A stretch of DNA of 64,000 nucleotides from Mytilinidion resinicola (lineage: Eukaryota; Ascomycota; Dothideomycetes; Mytilinidiales; Mytilinidiaceae), in NCBI RefSeq assembly GCF_010093595.1, contig NW_022985460.1, positions 443,829 through 507,828 of the forward strand. The letters run 5' to 3'. The notes beneath the pieces are model-generated. The model searched no databases. It had not been told where the DNA came from and saw nothing but the letters and a program-made list of their open reading frames with translations. Position numbers and translations under genes: made by a program. Positions 1 to 10,743 of the stretch are shown in pieces; position 1 is the first letter of the stretch, and every line of letters starts with the position of its first letter.

Positions 1-572
1 TTCTTCCAGTGTAGCGAGAGGGAGAGTATGCCGTCGGAATCGTCAGATGTTGCAACCATGAGCACCGCGTCGGACGTTGTCGGCGCAAGAAGCAGCTTTG
101 TGCCTGCAGGCGTCCATAGTCCTGAGCTCCTCAAGTCGCTGAAGCCTGCCTTGTCGGGCACTGCTCCTCTATCCAGCAGGAAAGCAACGAGCTGCTCGAA
201 ATCAATCTCGGCCTGTGGCTGGCTGAGCTCGTCGTGGTATTGTATCCTGTACGCTTTGACCCCGATAACCATCTCTTTCCAATTGAACACCGTCCAGCTG
301 CCGCCTTTCAGGGTGGACGGGGTTTTCGAGAGCTGGAAATATGGCGGGTCGGAGCGGTGCAATGGGTGGATACTTTTTCGAGGGATTTCGATCTCGACGA
401 TGCCGGACAGCAGAGCACTGCGCGTGATGGCTGAGACTCCATTCTTCTTGAGGGTGCGCTGGATCTCGCGCAGGGTGAGGAGGACCTTGAACGCGGTGTA
501 GATAGTAGGGAGGACGCCGAGCACAGCGAGAGGGATGCCGACGTAGGTGATTATGTCCACGGCGTAGACCAT
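1..572 (-). CDS. Conserved fungal membrane protein, C-terminus beyond window
   Basis: The reading frame opens with ATG at 572 and stays open to the window edge, giving about 190 residues without a stop. The first 30 residues are hydrophobic (MVYAVDIITYVGIPLAVLGV...), consistent with an N-terminal membrane anchor or signal-anchor. A basic stretch (REIQRTLKKNG) and a soluble domain with WTVFNWKEM follow. I recognise the general type as a conserved, uncharacterised filamentous-fungal protein but cannot assign a function. Other frames across this interval give proline/arginine-rich nonsense. The 3' end lies outside the window, so total length is unknown. Confidence 0.65.
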   Translation of the reverse strand, partial: MVYAVDIITYVGIPLAVLGVLPTIYTAFKVLLTLREIQRTLKKNGVSAITRSALLSGIVEIEIPRKSIHPLHRSDPPYFQLSKTPSTLKGGSWTVFNWKEMVIGVKAYRIQYHDELSQPQAEIDFEQLVAFLLDRGAVPDKAGFSDLRSSGLWTPAGTKLLLAPTTSDAVLMVATSDDSDGILSLSLHWK

Positions 573-1502
573 GGCGTATAGTATTCCACCAGAGGGAGGG
601 CGGGCGCAAGAACGGGCGGAAGTTCAGGCATTTTGGGGCTGACTTTTTGGGCAAGTCGTGTAGGACGCAGGGGGTGTCTTAGACAGGAGTGTGGCGTTTA
701 TAGAGCCGTCTCGTGACCACGCGAGGTAAATCCATCTCTATCTACGAATTCGTAAGTTCTGCTCACTTCAGCATTCATCATCTCCCTTCTTTCCATCACG
801 TCTGGATCGTCGCGTGGCTATCTGCATAGAACATCGCTACTTAAACCCCACAACGTTATCATATGGAGTCGATCTGTCACAGGTGCCTTGGTACTAGTTA
901 AGCACACATGTACAGTCTCCACGGTCCTGCGCCCAGAATACCAACAAACAGTCAAAACTTGCTTTTAAGATACAGACGTACTTCTTCCTTTTCCTTTCAT
1001 CATTGCCTCCTATGTCGAATCACGATGCAACTTCCGATTCTCTGGAGCTTCCCGACCTTTGCCTGCCTCTCACTTACATCCCTGGCATGGGCGTACGGCT
1101 TTTAACTGTTATGCATTGAGGAGTTTTTACTGTATCTACATCTTCAGTAACGCCTTTTTGGACGAAGTGCTTAAAAGATACTAATTACTTGAGGTCTGCA
1201 CTGAACAGTTTTTGCAGTACCGACGATGTAGTAATGGTAAATGCAGCAAAATAGGAGATAAATAATTGTCTCAGTACGCTCAAAGAAGTTTTTTTTCAAC
1301 CCCTACCTATCTAAGTCTTGCTTCTATCCTCATCGCGTTCCATCCCTTTTTCGTCACGTTTGGGCTGCTGCTTCGCACGCTAGGCGGGAAAATAGTGGCA
1401 TACTCAAAAAGTCCTCTTGTGTGTACGCCGCGAGAAATAAGCAACGGCAAGCTCAGAATGTCCCGAAATCCATGAATATCAGAATCGAGCCCCATAAGAA
1501 CT
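573..1502. other. Gene-free stretch
   Basis: I found no convincing coding frame, RNA gene or repeat here. Short open frames exist on both strands but lack splice-compatible extensions and recognisable motifs. It includes the promoter side of the membrane-protein gene ending at 572 and whatever lies downstream of the GH45 pseudogene. Confidence 0.5.
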
Positions 1503-2069
1503 ATCTCAACTCCTTGTAGCAAGAAGCCTTCATGGCGTTCGGCAGGTTGTCGCAGTCCGAGCGGGTATTCACGCCTACGCCTGGGGTGCCAAAAACGGAC
1601 TGAGGTACGTTGAACTCAGTAGCGCAGGCATCATTCGTTGATGTATTCCCACCAGGCATCTGATGAGTACTGATTAGCGAACTTGCAATTTGTATTCGTA
1701 TATATTAGACACTGACACCCAACGCAAATCTGTTCACTGATGTGACATCGTACGCAGTATTTTGTGCCTGCAATACCATCGTCTTTCCCTTCACTGCTCC
1801 ACTCGTGAAATTCAACTCGTAGCAAGCACAGCACCAGCAATTCTCGACATGATCCTTGAGGAACACTCCCGCAAAACCGTAGGAGAAGGTGTCATGACTG
1901 CCCACGGGCTTTGATTTGTGCAGCTGTACGCTGTGCCTCCGTTGCAGCCCGTGCCAGCACTGAAATCGCTCAGCGGCTTGTCGTGTACATCGCAACTCTG
2001 GACTGGACTGGAAAAGTGCGCCTTCCCTGCCCACGAGCACGACGGTTTGCAGCAATCTCAGTAGCTGAG
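1503..2069 (-). pseudogene. GH45 endoglucanase, inactivated
   Basis: Reading the minus strand from about 2063 gives a clear family-45 endoglucanase. It includes the DCCKPSCSWAGK signature, SCDVHDKPLSDF, GCNGGTAYSC, then YGFAG, WCCACYELNFTSG and GKTMVLQAQNT. A normal-looking intron (1716-1660) joins FALG to MPGGNTS, followed by TEFNVPQSVFGTPGVGV and SDCDNLP. The copy is broken in three ways. The Trp codon of the catalytic YWDCC motif reads TGA (2058-2060). A single-base deletion near 1891-1897 shifts the frame at AVN-DTFSYGF. The second catalytic Asp (usual N-x-F-D) is replaced in NRFALG. The frame ends at CYKELR and a TAG at 1501-1503, short of the usual CYWRF core end. No signal peptide is joined to it. 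Confidence 0.85.
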
Positions 2070-2212
2070 TGGTGAGGTAGCTCTCAACATCAACGACCAT
2101 TTAAAGTTGCGGCCACCAGAGAGGCAACTGCTTGGCGATAAAGGTCAAATCATTAATAGGGAAAGCGAAGCCACTTGCATTCGCAGGGTCCGTGCTAGAC
2201 GTTGAAGGATCT
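2062..2212 (-). repeat. Inverted-repeat arm B (~150 bp)
   Basis: On the minus strand this segment matches the plus strand at 4821-4969 at roughly 80% identity by eye. Shared blocks include TCTAGCACGGACCCT, TATCGCCAAGCAG and ATGGTCGTTGATGTTGA. Before the GH45 start this strand also carries a short open frame ending in QLPLWWPQL and TAA (2103-2101), possibly the tail of another decayed gene. The similarity stops at the first codons of the GH45 catalytic domain. Confidence 0.75.
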
Positions 2213-2555
2213 ATACTAGGCTCTTTTAGGGCAGTTGTACCCTGGTCATCATGTTGAGAAAAGTCTTGGAATGGCAGAAAATAGCGTCTTTTCGCACATC
2301 AAGTGCACAATGCATCAAGCACGCCTTCTTGACATTGGGTGGAAACCCTCCTTTACTTCCCAATAAACTACAGCAACGTGCTCGCACCAACCATTCACCG
2401 TCATGCCACCGCCCCAATCGGCTTGTGCAGTATGTGGATTTGTCAATCGCCGTGCGGGGGGCGCATAGAAAGAGGCGGGCTTCCTCGTTCACACGCACCA
2501 ATATGCACCTCTCTCCTTGATTAGAAGACCACAGCACTGTTTACCGCTTTCGCTC

Positions 2556-4567
2556 ATGGCTATCCTCAAACCTTCCAGACCAGAGTTCGCATTCGTCTCC
2601 CAAGAATTCAACGACGATGGATCCAAGCAGTCCGTGGACCGGAAAACAGTTCGCAAACAGGCAATGCGCGCTGTTGCTGTCTCAAGAAGAGCCCGTGGGA
2701 ACTATGGGAAGCACAACCTTCGCCAGTACCCGATCATGCTGCTACTGGATGAAGAGGTCAATCAAGCCCAAAATGGAGACTATGAACTGGAAGCGACGAG
2801 TCAAATCCAACAAGCCCCATGCCGAAACTCGTACTCCATCCCGTCTAGTCCAATTGCACAAGGTTTCGAGTCGATGAGAATAAGATTCGGTGTCGATATT
2901 TTAGAACTCCCTTCACTCGCTTCGTCGCACTTAGCCCGACTCGCTTCTTCCAGGCTTGCGTCCGAACCTGCAATATTCGCTGGTCTCCTCCAGTGCAAAC
3001 AGGTCTCTTACATCGGCCATGTACCGGCTCGATTCGGGAATAGCGTCTGTATGGAAGACGCAGCCAGTTGTCTCGCAGCCAAGATGCGTCGGATGCTCTG
3101 CCCTAACGACGCGGCTATAACGGATGTGATGGTGATCGGGCTGTATAGTAAGGCTCTGAAGAGCCTTCAGAACGCGATCAACGATCCTGTTCAGGTCTTA
3201 AACCCGGATACGCTATGTGCGACAGAACTGCTCGCCGCTTTCGAGGTGAGTTCAACTTTGGCCGGTAGCTATCATACAGGCTAGGTACATCGACATGACT
3301 AGATGCTGCACTGGTATAGTTCTCAGCGCAGCGTATGAGCTTCCCACGAAGATGTTATATCTTCAAGCTCATAAACTGCAAGCAATCGCGATTATATGTC
3401 ATACTCGTGAGAGCATGAGAGGCCCGCGGAAGCAGTACACAGTGTGTCTAAGAGTTCATTTTTATGTCCCAAAGCTCATGTAAACTGCGGCAGTTGGCCC
3501 GTTGGCCATGGTTTCGGCTCATACTAACTTTCTACAGTTTCTCGAATTCTCGCAACACTACCAAGGAACTAGGCAATACCACTTGGACGGCGCTGCTTGC
3601 ATAATTCGACATCGAGGTCCAAACAGCTACAAATCTGATTATGAGATATCGCTGTTCATGGCGCTCTCCGGACCCATCGTAAGCGCATCCCAATTCCTAC
3701 GGACCGAACCACACTACTTACCAAGCCAACGCCCAGTTCACAGACGCCATGTGGCAAAACGACAACCGCTTCATCGTAGAGGAAGGGTGGCAGAATGCAG
3801 TATACGCAATGGTTGATCCGCACTCTTCACTTGAAGGAAGCCCCATGGTTGTCGAATTCTGGGCTCGCATCGTCCATGTCAGCGCATACTTTCGCGATGT
3901 CACCGCCATCGTATGTGGACAGGACATTCTACAAGGAACTAAGTACTCTCACGCCCCTACCTGCACCGAAGGATGTGAGCATCCGCCTAAGTCGGTACAC
4001 GAACTTGCCTGCCGCGGTTTCAATATCCGCCGCCGGATCCAGGAATGGCGTCATGAATATCGTGATATGCTCATAGAAGATACCTCCTACCAGCAGTCAA
4101 AAGAAGCTTATGCCGTCTTTCGCTGGCAATTCTTTGGGGTCTATCTCTCGGTGACAGCGCTTCTGAACCGTCTCATAGGAGCCATAAGTTCCTCGATGCG
4201 GATTGAACTGGAAAACGAGAGTCATGAATTTGCCTCAAGGGTCGTGCTTATGGAGCAGGATGCTTTAGAAGAACAGGCCACGGACGAATTCTATTTGGCC
4301 CAGAAGACTGTCCCCAGGGCCGACTTCTATTCGACTCAAAAGGTTGTCGTTGCTCGATCTATTCTGGCCACCTCGATGTCCTGGAGTGATGACAGCATGA
4401 CGGATCATCAGTCGCCGATCGGTGAGGAGCAATTGATTGAAAGATGGAAGTTTGAGGCTTGGTGTAAGCTCCTGGGTCGCAGCAACAACAGTCCTCGACG
4501 GAATCTATGTACTTTGTTCACGGTGTGCTCTCATGAAGAACTACCAGAGATATTCAGTCAAAGTTGA
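2556..4567 (+). CDS. Fungal-specific transcription-factor-domain protein (Fungal_trans_2 type)
   Basis: Three exons are proposed: 2556-3245, 3538-3678 and 3737-4567, all phase 0, about 552 residues. The first intron (292 bp) ends in a perfect TACTAAC branch site and TTTCTACAG; the second is 58 bp. The basic N-terminus (RKTVRKQAMRAVAVSRRARG) is followed by the helical fungal regulator middle domain (ESMRIRFGVDILELPSL, LLAAFE-FLEFSQHYQ, AACIIRHRGP, MALSGPI, EEGWQNAVY). It ends near WKFEAWCKLLGR, as in Fungal_trans_2/DUF3468 proteins. I see no Zn2Cys6 cluster before the start, so DNA binding is not demonstrated; many family members lack it. An ATG at 2517 is an alternative start. The gene sits between two inverted copies of a ~150-bp segment, next to a dead cellulase gene. 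Its target is unknown. Confidence 0.7.
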
Positions 4568-4820
4568 AGCCACGGGTCACGATTGGGTCACAGGCACGCG
4601 GGGCATGCATGGAGAAGGTGGCACACTAGTTCCAGAACAAGCTGTCTCGTGTGTACACCTGTCTGCCGCTGCTTGGGTTGCTTCAATGTATTTTCAGGAA
4701 TCTAAAGAGGATAGAAGCTCTTTGCTCTTTGCCTTGGGCTATGTGGAAACTTGTTAAAGCGCTTCATGCAGTGGCAGACGGGTGATGAGTGTGCCCCTTT
4801 TTCCATGCCCAACGTGTACA

Positions 4821-4969
4821 GGTCCTTCCATGTCTAGCACGGACCCTTCGAATGCAAGTAGTTCTGCTTTCCTCGATATAGAATTTAACCTCTATCGCCA
4901 AGCAGCTGCCTCTGGTGGGCGCAACTTTAAATGGTCGTTGATGTTGATAGCTACCTCAGCACTCAGCTA
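4821..4969 (+). repeat. Inverted-repeat arm A (~150 bp)
   Basis: This is the plus-strand partner of arm B (2062-2212, minus). The two arms face each other across the regulator gene, 2.6 kb apart. The matching ends abruptly near CTCAGCTA. No transposase frame lies between the arms, so either a segmental inverted duplication or old terminal repeats is possible. Confidence 0.75.
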
Positions 4970-5828
4970 GCTGGTCACATACTCGCTCTGGTGTCTAATA
5001 TCATTGAATCGTATCGGTAAAGGTCTCAGACGGATGGAATCAAGATAGACCGGCAGTAGAATTCAGGCGCCAGTTATTAGTAGTGATGGAGTCAATCTGG
5101 GTAATTTTATACTCGAGTTTCCGATAGAGCTCCGCATTGGGTTCGTAACTTCACATGAAAGCGAGTAGAAGAAAGGATTGTTGATGCTAGAGCAGCCATC
5201 CGCGGTTACTGTAGAGGTTGTGAAACAAACACCGCAACTCACTTACGATTCTGACCAAGAATAATGACCCTGTGTGTACATACATCATAATGCACCACAC
5301 ACATACAATAGGCCATTCGTTCTTGGAATTAGATGATTGCCATATCTCAGCTATCCGGTATTGTAGACTCTGGGAAGTATCCTACCGTAAGTCTCATGGA
5401 CATTATCCTTCTCCAGGCGCGACAAATATGACAGCTTGAATCAAGCAACAACAACTAGAAAACACCTCCCGCTAAACGCCAGGTATGCGGCACTCGCTCC
5501 ACGCTAAAGCAGGAACAGTTTTGTGGCAGTAGAGAAAACACAACGCCAGCCATGCAAAGTACCCATCCGTGACGAAGAGAAGACGGACGGACGCTATGCA
5601 CTACCCAGCCTCACTTGACCATCATTAGAAAGGAAAACTGGTAGAAACATAAGTGGGGAAAGCATGGCATGAAAGCAGGACTTGGTAGGACATCATTACT
5701 CATTTGTCGCCGATGTTGGGATCCAGTCTTTCCCCACACTCTCGTGAATCCTTCCCATCCCTAAACACAACCCGCTACCCAATTACCATAAAACCTGGCG
5801 TTGGTAGCCATATTGAATCAAATTGAGC
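4970..5828. other. Gene-free stretch downstream of pds5
   Basis: There is no supported gene. The region contains the 3' flank of pds5 and slightly AT-rich DNA with no long frame. Confidence 0.5.
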
Positions 5829-8800
5829 TCAATCGGAAATATCCTCATCGTCCGAGGCTGGAACTACAGTTTTCGCGGTAGCCCTCGTGGCCCGACCGTT
5901 CGGCTTTTCAGCAAGAGCCTTGCCATTAGCTTTCGGCTTCTGCTTAGCTTTCCCGTTGACAGTAGGCGAGGAAGGCTGTTTCGATCTCGAAGGGAGGGAC
6001 ACTCCATTCGATTTCTTACCACCTCTCGTCCGGGTCTGTTTCTTTTCTATTGGCTTTGGGTCTGCGTAAAGTTCATCCTCGGAACCGGGCACCTCCGCAC
6101 CTGGTTCAGCGTCGGCATCATCCATATTAACATCATTCGTGTGGCCATTGTCCTCTTTGGCACCCTCGGCGTCGGTGTTCTCGGCTGACTCCTGCTCTTC
6201 CTCCTCAACATTCTGCCATTGCTTCTCTTGCTCCTCATCCTCGTCGTCGCTCAGTTCGACGTAGCTCTTCGTTGTCGATTTGCGGACACTGCGACGTGTA
6301 ATCTCACTGGACGGCTCGGCATCGCCTTCTAAATCGCTGTCATCGTTCCGCCTCGACTTCTTCTTTGGCGTACGGACAGATTTGGGAGTCTTCGGCTTGG
6401 GCTTGGGTTTGGCCGGCATCTTTAGCTTCTTCTTGAAGTTCGCATTGTGATCCGCAAGGCTCTTCCTTTTCTTGCCTCGCAGGCTGTTCCGGACGATGGC
6501 GTCGAGACCGTCCGTCGCCTCTTCGTCCACCCAGATCTTGTTGGCAATCTCCTGCGCCCGCTCATGGCTCTCTAGAGCTTTGAAAATGCCAGCTGGAAGC
6601 TTCAGCTTCCCCGGCCATGCCTGCATATTCCATCCGTTTAGCTCCTCCCATAGTCTGATGACTGCTTGCGCCAGGTCGCTGAGCATGTACAATTTTTTGT
6701 CGGCCTCGACATTGTTCGAAATTCCATCAGCGACACTCTTGACGCGCTGCGCCACATGATAGATAAGAGAGAGATTTTCCGACGTAGCGACGCACTTGAG
6801 ATAGAGAAGGATATACTGTACGGAATCTTGGAGGCTCTCTGCGTCAGTGTCGAAGTCAGGATGATGCGCTAACAAGCTAATAAGCCGCGCAAAGACCTGC
6901 TCTAATGTCGTTTCCTTGCGCGCGGCCATGCGAGCACGCTGAGAGCGAACGAAGGTGATCGCACTCTCTTTAAGACTCACTTCGGGCTCATACGCAAGAA
7001 GAAATATGATAGAGAAGAAGCGACTCGAAAGACGACTTTGGCCAAGATACTTCATCAGCTTGTTGATGAATCCGGTACGCACAGGCGTGTGGGGATCCTG
7101 GGCCACGGTAGCGAGAGAGTAGAATGAGGTGGGATTCAGCAGATTATCCAATCGACGAGTGCACGAGAGTTTTAACAGGAATTGTGCTGCTACAAGACGG
7201 AGGCGGGCCTTGTGGGGAGCAGAGGAGTCGCCCGTCTCAGAAAGCTCGCCCTCTTTGGTCACTAGCTTCATTAGGAACTTGTACACCGTAGTGGCGGCCT
7301 CGGCGATTGGGGCATCAGCGGATATGGAGCGGAGTCGATTGACTAAGATCTTCAGAGCCCATATTTTGGCCGTCAGGTCGTCGTCGGGAACGTCCATCCA
7401 GTCCGGCTCCCCAGGCGTAGCTTTCGGAGATTCCCTCTGTAGAACATTCGTGATAGCGATGTCCGTCACTTCGTCAACGTCTTCCTCATCTTTGGGGCCA
7501 AGCAGCATAAGTTGGCTTAAGGCTGCAAGTCGTGTCAAGTAATGACCCGAACCATATTCGAAACCTTTGGTGCATTTGCTGATAAGGTCTTTCGCGTGCA
7601 TTTCCTTTTTATCTGCACTGCTCATCAGAATCGTTACCGCGTGCTTTGCGGCCTTGGGAGGCGATCCGTAGAGAGCGAAGCTGATCATACTCTGTACGAA
7701 TTTTCTGTCCTTTGGCAACTCCGCGGGGAACTTTTGGGCGAACCCAGAGCAAGCTTTCAGATCATCTACCGCATTGAGTCCATTTGGCTTTTTGGCCGTT
7801 GGTGCTCCACTTTCTAACACTTTGCATAGCTCCTGTACATGAGCCTTGAAGACATCCGGATGTTTAGTGGAGATTTCTTTCAGTATTTCGTGGGCTGCTG
7901 ATGCGAACCCATGCTCGTTTGTGCGTGAGTACTGGATAATCGCAGGTACGTGGCTTCGGTTGTAAGCAAGTATGCTCACTCGATACAGAAGGGCCTGTAG
8001 GGTCTCCAGCAGAGTAGATGAGCCTGGCGCATCCTCTATCCTCTTCCTAAGTTCTTTCTAAAATGACGTTAGTGACGTTCTTCGCTCTTAACCACGTTGA
8101 ACTTACAATTGATTTGTGCACCTTTCTATAATCGCTATCCGGTGCCATGCAGAACCTGATTAACTGATAGTTGCGTCGGTCATGGGCCTTGACAAATTTC
8201 CATAGATCATCCTGGGCTCGCTGCGAATCCGCAAAGGTCCCCGAATAATAGGATATGAGACCGTTCAATTGCTGTTTGATCTCTTTCTCGTTACCGTCCA
8301 TGACGCCGCCGTTGTATTCCTCGCATTTCCCCAGAAAGGTTTCCATAAACTTAACGCCAGCGGCTTGGTTTCCTTGCTTGGCAAAGTAGACCTTTTTGGC
8401 CCTTTCGTCTAAGCCTTTCACCAGAAGCAGCTGTCGTTCCGTCCGGATCTTATCAATTTCAGCTTCAGTGTAACCGCTCTTCTGACTGTCCTTCACGGCC
8501 TGCGAATTTCCATTGGTTGCTGCTTTTGCTTTAATGGGTGGAAATGCTAATGGAAGCAAATACTCATACAAGACGTGGTCCACGAGAACATTGATTTCCT
8601 TGTCGTTGATGTAGCAGGTCTCGAGGATCTTTGACGGAACCGGTTGAAGAAGTGCCGATACTCTCTCGTTTCCTTCGAGCATGGCACCGGCAGCTACGCC
8701 CCAGATTTTCCCGATAAGTTTCATGGAATCAGTTCGTACGTTAGGCTTCTTGTCCTTGACTCTGTCGGCAAGATTGGAAAGGATTGATCCCGGCTCGGAC

Positions 8801-10398
8801 ATTATGCCGTTGCTCCCGAGTTTCTCCACGATATCTTGGAATGGGAATTGGTCAATTGCATTTATCGCAGCAACGCGGACACGTTCGTCGCTGTCTATCA
8901 GCGATTGCGAGAAATACCTCAACAGCTTTTGCTCCTCCTCTTGATCCAGGCCAGCCCCGCCAGCAGATGTCATTAGAATCCGCCCAATGCTCGTGGCCCA
9001 TGCAGCACGAATTACAGGGGACTTGTCCTGTTTTCTCTGGAGGAAAGCCTGGTACGGCTGCGTATACTGAGATGGGAACGAATGGGGCGAAGTTGGCGTC
9101 GTAAGGAAATTGTACGCGCGAAAAGTGTCAGATGCGGACGCGAGACTTTGGGAAGGGAAAGCGGCAGGGTCTAAGACCGGCGATGGTGGAGGGCCGGCAG
9201 CTCCAATACCAGCGATCATGTCACCAAAGGTTTCTGTGGCAAGTAGGCGCAGTTGCAGGTTCTCTGCACTGAGTTCTTCTTGGAGGTTAGGTATGATGTC
9301 TTGCAAAACGTCTGGCGAGCACCTCCAAAGCTCTCGCAGCAGGTTATGCGCCTTCTTGGCCTCCTTCAAATCTTCTTCAGAAGGTGCCGTTGGGCCTTCG
9401 TCTTCTGAGTCGTCTAGGTCGCTGCTGGCGCGCTTACGCGATCGAACTTTTGGCATTGAAGAGATGGCCGTGGACGCATCAACAATCACAGAGCTGAAAT
9501 AGTGCCCTACAAGACGAGCCATCTTATCGGGGCAGGAATTGCAGACATTCTTGGCCATGTTGTACGCCGGAGGGGCCTCTTTCAAGAGCAGGGTCATCTG
9601 CTTTTCATCAATCGGCACATGCTTCTTGCCTTTCGTGCCGGTACTCGTCATGACTCTTGGGTCAGCGCGGAGGAATTGCGCCAGTATCACATCCACTACC
9701 TCAGGAGGCAGGCCTTGCGATTCCTCCACGAGGGCCCCGAGCAACGCCGTCATATGGTGCTCCACATTTTTGCTCAGCTCCTCGCCAGAGTCTGCTTTTG
9801 AGGGACCAGAGAGTACGTCGAAGCAGATCGTGAAGAGATGTAGCGCAAGAGTGTTCGAGGAAGGGATATCGGTGAGAAGGACGATGCTCTTGACTTCAGC
9901 GAGGGATTTGAGGACGTAGAGATGTTGGGCGTTGTAGGCATTCGAAGGGTCGGCTAGCGCTGGGAATATCTTTGCGATAATTAGAGTAAAAATGTCCTAA
10001 TACTCAGTCAGTCTCTAGCTCTTGAGTTCTCGGGATCTGGTCTCTTCCACCTTGAGCTGTGATGCTGTATACGGCGCGTCCGGGGCGCATAGTCTGAACA
10101 TATCCACAATGCAGCACGCCGTCCACGCGCGTACTCCTCCGTCCTTGTGCAGCAGCAGATTATGGTGCGCCAGTTCCTTTGCAACCGATAACAGGGAATC
10201 TCTTTCGGCCTCCTCTTGCTCCATGCCCCGCAGCTCCTGAGATAGCTCCTGCAGGCGGCGCAAGAGGTCGCCAACAGATATGGGCTTCCCAGGCCGGCCG
10301 ACGAGGCTGTCATTGAAGCGCAGCTTCACTAGGCCGCCCTCTTCTTCCTCCTCTTCCATGACTTCTGTCGCGGCGCTGCGCCTGCTCCGAGTGGCCAT
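5829..10398 (-). CDS. pds5: Sister-chromatid cohesion regulator Pds5
   Basis: Three exons: 10398-10051, 9996-8107 and 8057-5829, about 1,488 residues, the usual length for fungal Pds5/Spo76. Introns are 54 bp and 49 bp, both phase 0. Pds5 binds cohesin in the nucleus and controls cohesion maintenance and release. The N-terminus holds the family block CAPDAPYT-SQLK joined across intron 1 to DIFTLIIAKIFPAL, then KSIVLLTD-PSSN and HEAT-like repeats (PVIRAAWATSIGRIL, DERVRVAAINAIDQFP, NVRTDSMKLIGKIWG). The C-terminal 200 residues are low-complexity, acidic and lysine-rich (KKKSRRNDDSD, SDDEDEEQEK, DEDISD) and fit the unstructured chromatin-facing tail. It is transcribed divergently from tti1. Confidence 0.95.
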
Positions 10399-10743
10399 GT
10401 CGCGTGGTGGTACGGTCGTCGGTAATGCGGGCGCCCGACAATTGGCAGCTCGCGCCAGAGAGGTGTGTGCGAATGAGGCCGATCAGTCGCGTCAAGAGTA
10501 TGGATCAAAGAAAGGAGAATTGATCGAGGTGAGGGCGGGGAGATGGTGAGCCGGAGAGTGGTGCGAGGTTTGTCCACACGCGTGCAGCTTTGAAAGACGC
10601 GCGACCCAAGCACAACGGCCGACCAGACCGCCTGCAACCCCATTCACTACAACCACAGGCATCAGCCCTCATCTAAAAGGCCTTTGCTCTGCAAACACAC
10701 CCTTCTGGAAGTGGCCACGTCTCTTAGAAATACAGCGCCGCCC
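10399..10743. promoter_or_regulatory. Shared pds5/tti1 divergent promoter region
   Basis: These 345 bp separate the start codons of two divergently transcribed genes and must hold both 5' ends. I see no clear TATA box or repeated operator. The assignment rests on gene layout only. Confidence 0.5.
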
